Source: Bettongia penicillata ogilbyi (taxonomy: Eukaryota > Chordata > Mammalia > Diprotodontia > Potoroidae). Taken from it: a DNA stretch of 64,000 nt. The position numbers were made by a program, and so were the translations under genes. The notes under the pieces are model-generated. The model did not search any database, had not been told where the DNA came from, and was given only the letters and a program-made list of their open reading frames with translations. Below, in pieces: positions 58,416 through 64,000 of the stretch (its first letter is position 1; every line of letters begins with the position of its first letter). The stretch lies in assembly GCA_023548195.1 (NCBI GenBank), contig JAJHZJ010000335.1:2721020-2785019 (forward strand), in the 5' to 3' direction.

Positions 58416-59434
58416 GTTACAAAGCGAGGTAAAAACAATTAGAATTAAAACAATTGACTGACTTAATTACTGAGAATAAATCAATGATATCTTTAGTTTG
58501 GGGAAAAGAATTTTAGTCTCTATTTCCTTGAGGAAGGTAACCTTGGGCAAAATTTTGCATTGATGGAAAAGTTAAGGTTTTAATAGTAAATTTGATTTTA
58601 TGATTGCTATTTAATCAGGAACTAGAACACGTATAGAAAGGCATGTAAGCCACTTAAGATTTGCCTCAAAGGATGTTCCTTAGCTAAAGTAAAATTATAA
58701 TCTTATTTGAAACCTAGTTATTGGAACTTGCCATTTTTAGATGCTATGGGACAATTAAGTGACTGTTCTTCTGAGTCTAACTCCAAGTATGGAGAGTAAG
58801 AAAGGCGGTCTGAGCCTCCAATCCATGATGCCAATAAGCCTGTGAGATGCTGGTATGAACTGCAAAAGGTGATCTCATGGGAAGGGTGGGAGAGCGGCTG
58901 TTCATTCTGGGTTGAGGCAAGATTCTCCTGACTCTGTTTCTCCACTGACTTTAAGCAGACTTTAAGCCTGACTGAATATAAGTGGACAATCTAATCCTGC
59001 TTGGAACTGACATGAAGTTCGGGAGATATTGTATCCCTGAAATGTCCATACTCTTCGTGGCAATTTCCGATAGTCCAAAGGTTTGTAAGCTTAATACCAG
59101 ATCTATTAAATTATAGATTATTGGTAGGGGAACATCTGAGGTTAAGTCTAAAATTAAGCAATTAGGCATAGGACATTACACAAACAACACTAGGTTAGTG
59201 TCCTTTAATTCTTAGTAATACTGTGAAGACAATTAGGTCAAGGACTTGTGAAGTTAGCATATGAAAATATTATTTGTGTCTCAGTTGGCAAATGTTTAAA
59301 AAAATTCTTTCCTGGTCCATATTGTAAATGCTTTAAAAAGAAGTATCACCTGACCAAAAGTTTGAGTTGTTTTTATCTGTTATAAACTGTGTTAAAAATT
59401 AAAAATAAAGAAATAAAAATACAACCAAAAAATT
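58416..59434. other. Intergenic DNA, nothing recognised
   Basis: No repeat family or coding frame assigned, apart from an A-rich stretch near 59395-59430 that could be a weathered tail. Confidence 0.4.
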
Positions 59435-60945
59435 GTATTATAAAGTAGGAATTATCAAAACTACTTGGTAAGGAACAGAAGGGCAGACGAGTGGAATAGG
59501 TTAGGTATCCAAGACACAGTAGTCAATGAATATAGCAGTCTACTGTTTGATAAATCCAAGGACCCCAGCTTTTAGGATAAGAACTCACTGTTCGACAAAA
59601 ATTGCTGGGAAAACTGGATAACAGTGTGGTGGAAAATAGGCATAGACCAACGCCTGACACCGTACACAAGAATAAAGTCCAAATGGTACATGATCTAGGT
59701 ATAAAGATTGATACTATAAACAAATTAGTGGAGGAAGAAATAGTGCATTTATCAGATTTATGGAGAAGGGAAGTATTTTTGACTAACCAAGAGATAGAAA
59801 ACATTATGAAGTGCAAAATGGATAAATTTGATTACATTAAATTGAAAAATTTTGCACAAACAAATCCAAGGAGAAAACTGGGAAAGAATTTTTGCAGCTA
59901 GTGTCTATGATAAAGGCCTCATTTCTAAAATATGTAGAGAACTGAGTCAAATGTACAAGAACACAAATCATTCCCCAACTGGTCAAAAGATATGAACAGG
60001 CAGTTTTCAGAAGAAGAAATCAAAGCTATCTATAGTCATATGAAAAAATACTCTAAATCATTACTGATTAGAGAGATACAAATCAAAACAACTCTGAGAT
60101 ACCACATCACACCTATCAGATTGACTAACATGAAAAAGCAGGATGATGATAAATGTTGGAGAAGATGTGGGAGAGTTGGATCACTAATTCATTTTTGGTG
60201 GAGCTGTAACCTGATCCAACCATTCTGGAAAGCACTTTGGAAGTATGCCCAAAGGGCTACAAAATGTGCATATCTTTTGACCCAGTAATATCGCTTCTAG
60301 GACCTTATCTCCAAGAGATAATAAAAATGGGAAAGGGTCTCACATGTACAAAAATATAGCAACACTCTTGTCATGGTCAAAAAGTAGAAATCAAGGGGAT
60401 GCCCATGAATTGGGGAATGGCCGAATAAATTATGGTATATGAATGTAATGGAATGCTATTGTGCTTTAGGAAATGATGAACAGGAAAACTTCAGAGAGGC
60501 CTGGAAAGATTTATATGAACTGATTTTGAGTGAAAGGAGCAGAATCAGGAGAACTTTATACACAGAAACAGCCACAGTTCATGAGAATTTTTTTCTGGTA
60601 GACTTAGAACTTCATTGCAATCGAAGGACTTAAAAAATTCCCAGTAGTCTCTTAAGGCAAAATGTCTTCCACATCCAGAGAAAGAACTATGAAATTCGAT
60701 CACAGAATGTAGCAGATCATTTTCTCTTGTATTACATTTTGGTTTGTTTTATGATTTCTCCCATTCATTTTACTTCTTTTATGCAACATGACTAAGGGGA
60801 AAATATATTTAATACGAAGTTACGTGTAGAACTTGTATAAAATTACATGCTGTCTCAGGGAAGGAAGGGAGGGAGTGGGAAAAGAATCTAAATTATATGA
60901 AAGTAGCTGTAGAACACTGCAAAAAATAAAATAATAATAAAAAAA
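59435..60945 (+). mobile_element. 5'-truncated L1 with ORF2 C-terminal third
   Basis: ORF2 pieces: KNFAQTNPRRKLGKNF, MNRQFSEEEIKAIYSHM, ITPIRLTNMKKQDDDKCWRR, WWSCNLIQPFWKALWKYAQR and MNVMECYCALGNDEQENFRE. Together these are the L1 ORF2 C-terminal domain, in several frames. The 3'UTR reads TTTATGCAACATGACTAAGG then TACGTGTAGAACTTGTATAA, ending in an A-rich tail with AATAAT units (about 60920-60945). Truncation lies near 59435. Confidence 0.85.
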
Positions 60946-61439
60946 TTTCTGGAAGATGTGGGTCTATATGAGCGTATGTATACATTAGTTTTCTTAAAGT
61001 TATTTTTTTTTCTTTTCTTAGTCCTTTTGAAATATGTGATCAAATCCCCATGTACCTAAATACTCATTTCCTGGAATAATCTGAAAATCCCTTTGTATCC
61101 TTAGTCTATTGTTACAAAGATTTCTTAGGTTTTTACATTTATGTTAAACTCATAATAAAAAAAAAACAAAGGAAAACAAATTTCCTTAAATATTTTAGAA
61201 GCAGTGAAAGCAGAACAGGACAGTTTCTCCATTATCATAATATCAATCTTGTGATCGTTTTGAGCATTCCAATTAGTGCATTTTAAACTTCTTATATACA
61301 AATCTTTAACATACAATTAGAAAATTATTAACATTAGAACATAAAAACATGCTATTCTGTGTATTAATCTATATTTCCTTATACTCTGTCTTAAAACAAT
61401 TTGATAATTTAAAATATATGTAATGATCATAAAGGAGCA
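60946..61439. other. Intergenic DNA, nothing recognised
   Basis: AT-rich, with no family-like frame. Confidence 0.4.
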
Positions 61440-61690
61440 CTCTAAAAAAAAGAAGCTTCTTGAGATTTGCAAAGCAACGTATATATGTTAAGTCATTTGA
61501 TCTTCATAAGAATTCTGCAAGTAAGATCTATTATGGTCACTTTGCAGGGTATGAAGCTGAAGCTAAAAGAGGTTAAGTGAATGGCCCAGGGCGACATAGT
61601 TATAAAGTCTCTAGGTGTAGAACTGAACTCAAGATATCCTTAATCAAAGTCCAGCAGTCCTAACCATGTAGCTTTGTTGCTACAAAAAAA
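61440..61690 (+). repeat. MIR-family SINE relic
   Basis: Words in order: TTTGATCTTCATAAGAATTC, a TGAAGCTGAAGC... block equivalent to the 'gaaactgaggc' track, AGAGGTTAAGTGAATGGCCC, AGGGCGACATAGTTATAAAG and AACTGAACTCAAGATATCC. Confidence 0.6.
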
Positions 61691-61819
61691 GTATGCCCTC
61701 ATTTGTAGACCACTCTGGGATTGGAGGGGGCAGACTTCCCTCCAGTTCTACACCTGAGGGAACTAATGATTCTCCACAGATCAAGATTGTAATAACAATG
61801 TAACAGTTGATAAACCACA

Positions 61820-62140
61820 TACAAAAAAATCCAGAAGAAAATAACACCTTTAAAAATAAAATTGACCAAATGGAAAAGGAGGCACAAAAAAGTTCACTGA
61901 TAAAATCAACCCGTTATAAACTCGAATTGATCAAATGGTGAAAAAAAGTGTGAAAGTTCATTGAAGAAAATAATTTCTCAAAAATTGGCGTTCGGTAAAT
62001 GGAACCTAATGACTCCATAAAACATCAAGAAACAACAAAACAAAGTCAAAACAATGAAAAAAAAGATACAAGAAAATGTGAAGTATTTCATCAAAGCAAG
62101 AACTCACCTGGAAAATAAATCAAGGAAAAAAGTTAATTAG
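61820..62140 (+). mobile_element. L1/HAL1 ORF1 fragment
   Basis: Readable coiled-coil-coding words (AATTGACCAAATGGAAAAGG, GGAACCTAATGACTCCATAA, ACCTGGAAAATAAATCAAGG) match the ORF1 copies at 14.5 and 21.7 kb. The frame is broken throughout. Confidence 0.65.
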
Positions 62141-62149
62141 GGCACTATC

Positions 62150-62258
62150 TGATTGTGATGAAAAGGCACCAACTTAGCACAATGGATAGACCTCAGGGAA
62201 TGGGATATGGAAGTTATGATTTTAATATGCCCTCAGGCACTTACTATGTGATCTTGCA
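62150..62258 (+). repeat. Truncated CORE-type SINE
   Basis: AAAGGCACCAACTTAGCACA, ATGGATAGACCTCAGGGAAT and CACTTACTATGTGATCTTGC correspond to the head and middle of the SINE at 46010. It is cut off where the minus-strand L1 begins. Confidence 0.6.
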
Positions 62259-63178
62259 CTTCCTTATTATTAATTTGTTTTCAGTTTTCTACAATTACTT
62301 CTATAAGTCTTAGATTTTCTCCTCCTTCCCCCTTCTTCTTCTTGAAATTCCTGCCTCCTTGAAATTCAATCTTATATGGGTTCTACATATATGTTCCTAT
62401 TAAACATATGTTCCCATTAGTCATGTTGCACAGAAGAATTAAAATGATTGAGAGAAACCAAGAGAAAAAAAACAAAACAAAACAAAACATAACACAAAAA
62501 ATTCTGCTCCATTCTGCAATCCAGTTCCTTAGTTCTTTCTATAGATGTGGGAGAGATTTTGTCTCAAGAGTCCATTGGGAATGTATTATGTCCCTGCATT
62601 GCTGTGAAAGGCTAAATCTACTAGAAAAATTCCTAGTGTACTGTGGTTGATACCATTTACAATATTCTCCTGGTTCTGCTGCCGTCACTCAGCATCAGTT
62701 TATCCTTCCAGACCTCTCTGAAGTCTTAATGTTTATCATTTTCTATAGCACAATAGTATTCCATTACATTCATATACCACAACTTGTTCAGCCATTCCCC
62801 AACTGTTGGGCATCCCCTTGATTTCCAGTTCTTGATCAACACAAAGAGAGCTGCTATAAATACTTTTGTACGTGTGGAACCCTTTCCTATATCTATGATC
62901 TCCTTGGGATACAGTCCCAGAAGCAATATAACTGGGTCAAAGGGTGTGCACATATTGGTAGCCCTTTGGGCATAGCTCCAAATTGTTGTCCAGAATGGTT
63001 TGATCATCTCACAGCTCGACCAACAATGAAATAGTGTTCAAACTCTGCCACATCTTCTCCAACATTGATCATCTTCCTGTTTTATCATATTAGGCAATCT
63101 GGTAAGCATGATGTGGAACCTCAAAGTTTTTATTTGTATCTCTCTAATCAATAGTGATTTAGAGCATTTTTTATATGA
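62259..63178 (-). mobile_element. L1 3' end, minus orientation
   Basis: Minus-strand frame pieces: IKPFWTTIWSYAQRATNM, VILLLGLYPKEIIDIGKGS and MNVMEYYCAIENDKH, followed by the L1 3'UTR down to 62259. The other end is truncated near 63178, at the point equivalent to the HYMKKC-like segment of ORF2. Confidence 0.8.
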
Positions 63179-63189
63179 CTAGAGATAGC

Positions 63190-64000
63190 TTTACTTTCTT
63201 TTTTAAAATTTATTTATTTAATTCTGACATTGATTTTCACAAAATTTTGGGTTTCAAATTTTCTCCCCATTTCTCCCCGCTCCCCACCACAAAACACCAA
63301 GCATTCTAATTGCCCCTAACACCAATCTTCCCTCTCTTCTAACATCCCTTCCTTTCCTTGTCCCCATCTTCTCTTTTGTCCTGTAGGGCCAGATAACTTT
63401 CTATACCCCAATACCTGTATTTCTTATTTCCTAGTAGTAAGAACAATACTTGACAGTTGTTCCTACAACTTTGACTTCCCACCTCTCTTCATCCCTCCCT
63501 CCCCACCCATTCCTTTTAGGAAGCAAGCAATTCAATATAGGCCATGTCTGTGTAGTTTTGCAAATGACTTCCGTAATAGTTTGTTTGTGTACGACTAACT
63601 ATATTTCCCTCCATCCTGTCCTGCCCCCCACTGCTTCTATTCTCTCTTTTGATCCTGTCCCTTCCCAAGAGTGTTGATTTCAGATTGCTCCCTCCTCCCA
63701 TAGCCCTCGTTTCCATCATCCCCTCCACCCTGCTTATCCCTTTCTCCCCCAAGTTCCTGTATTGTAAGACAGGTTTTCATACCAAAATGAGTGTGCATTT
63801 TATTCCTTCATTTAGTCGAATGTGATGAGAGTAAGCTTCATGTTTTTCTCTCACCTCCCCTCTTTTTCCCTCCACTGAAAAGTCTTTTGCTTGCCTCTTT
63901 TATGAGAGATAATTTGCCCCATTACATTTCTCCCTTTCTCCTCCAATATATTTCCCTCTCACCACTTCATTTCATTTTTTTAAGGTATGATAGCATCCTA
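63190..64000 (-). mobile_element. HAL1-type 3' region, minus orientation, cut by window edge
   Basis: The minus strand from 64000 reads ATTATCTCTCATAAAAGAGG, CTCTCATCACATTCGACTAA, TGCACACTCATTTTGGTATG, AAAACCTGTCTTACAATACA and, near its end, TGTGAAAATCAATGTCAG. These are the same words, in the same order, as the tail of HAL1-B (15480-16255). The 5' part lies beyond the window. Confidence 0.8.

Overview
The window is AT-rich vertebrate DNA, most likely from a marsupial. The evidence is an array of OR4C-like olfactory receptor (OR) genes set in young L1 and half-L1 (HAL1-type) LINEs whose 5' ends read GGAGCCAAGATGGCGGAGTA, together with MIR/CORE-type SINEs whose wording fits marsupial families. 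There is no operon-like organisation. Only one host protein-coding gene looks intact. The species cannot be fixed from the sequence alone.

Layout. Five olfactory receptor loci all lie on the minus strand: a truncated copy with a nonsense codon (1-559), a copy with two frameshifts (8368-9262), a C-terminal relic (31148-31500), a full-length copy broken by one stop codon (31905-32858), and one intact gene of 317 codons (48048-49001). The last two are close paralogues, and their flanks are duplicated with them (32959-35422 matches 49140-52570). The 3' flank of the intact gene also matches the flank of the 8.4 kb copy (6540-7110 matches 46290-46800). The array therefore grew by tandem duplication of a gene-plus-flank unit.

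Between the last two receptors sits an endogenous-retrovirus block (35423-45981), also minus strand. A provirus with an LTR pair (35423-35862 and 40719-41159) carries gag, RT/RNase H and env remnants, including a 270-codon open TM frame. It abuts the integrase gene of a second, related betaretrovirus-like provirus whose own 5' LTR is at 45587-45981. The two flanks of the first provirus do not match each other, so the block looks recombinant. Its gag shows two successive matrix-like domains. Both proviruses carry the same non-coding module where the rest of gag, protease and most of RT should be, which suggests a non-autonomous lineage.

The rest is mostly LINE-derived: HAL1-type elements at 10.8-12.8, 13.3-16.3, 19.1-19.7, 20.6-22.5, 55.7-58.4 and 63.2-64 kb; L1 3' ends at 10.5/12.9, 31.5, 59.4-60.9 and 62.3-63.2 kb; and an internally deleted L1 at 50.6-52.4 kb. 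Microsatellites, L2/MIR-like relics and a GC-rich unidentified segment (53.4-54.15 kb) complete the picture. No CRISPR array or convincing tRNA or rRNA gene was seen.
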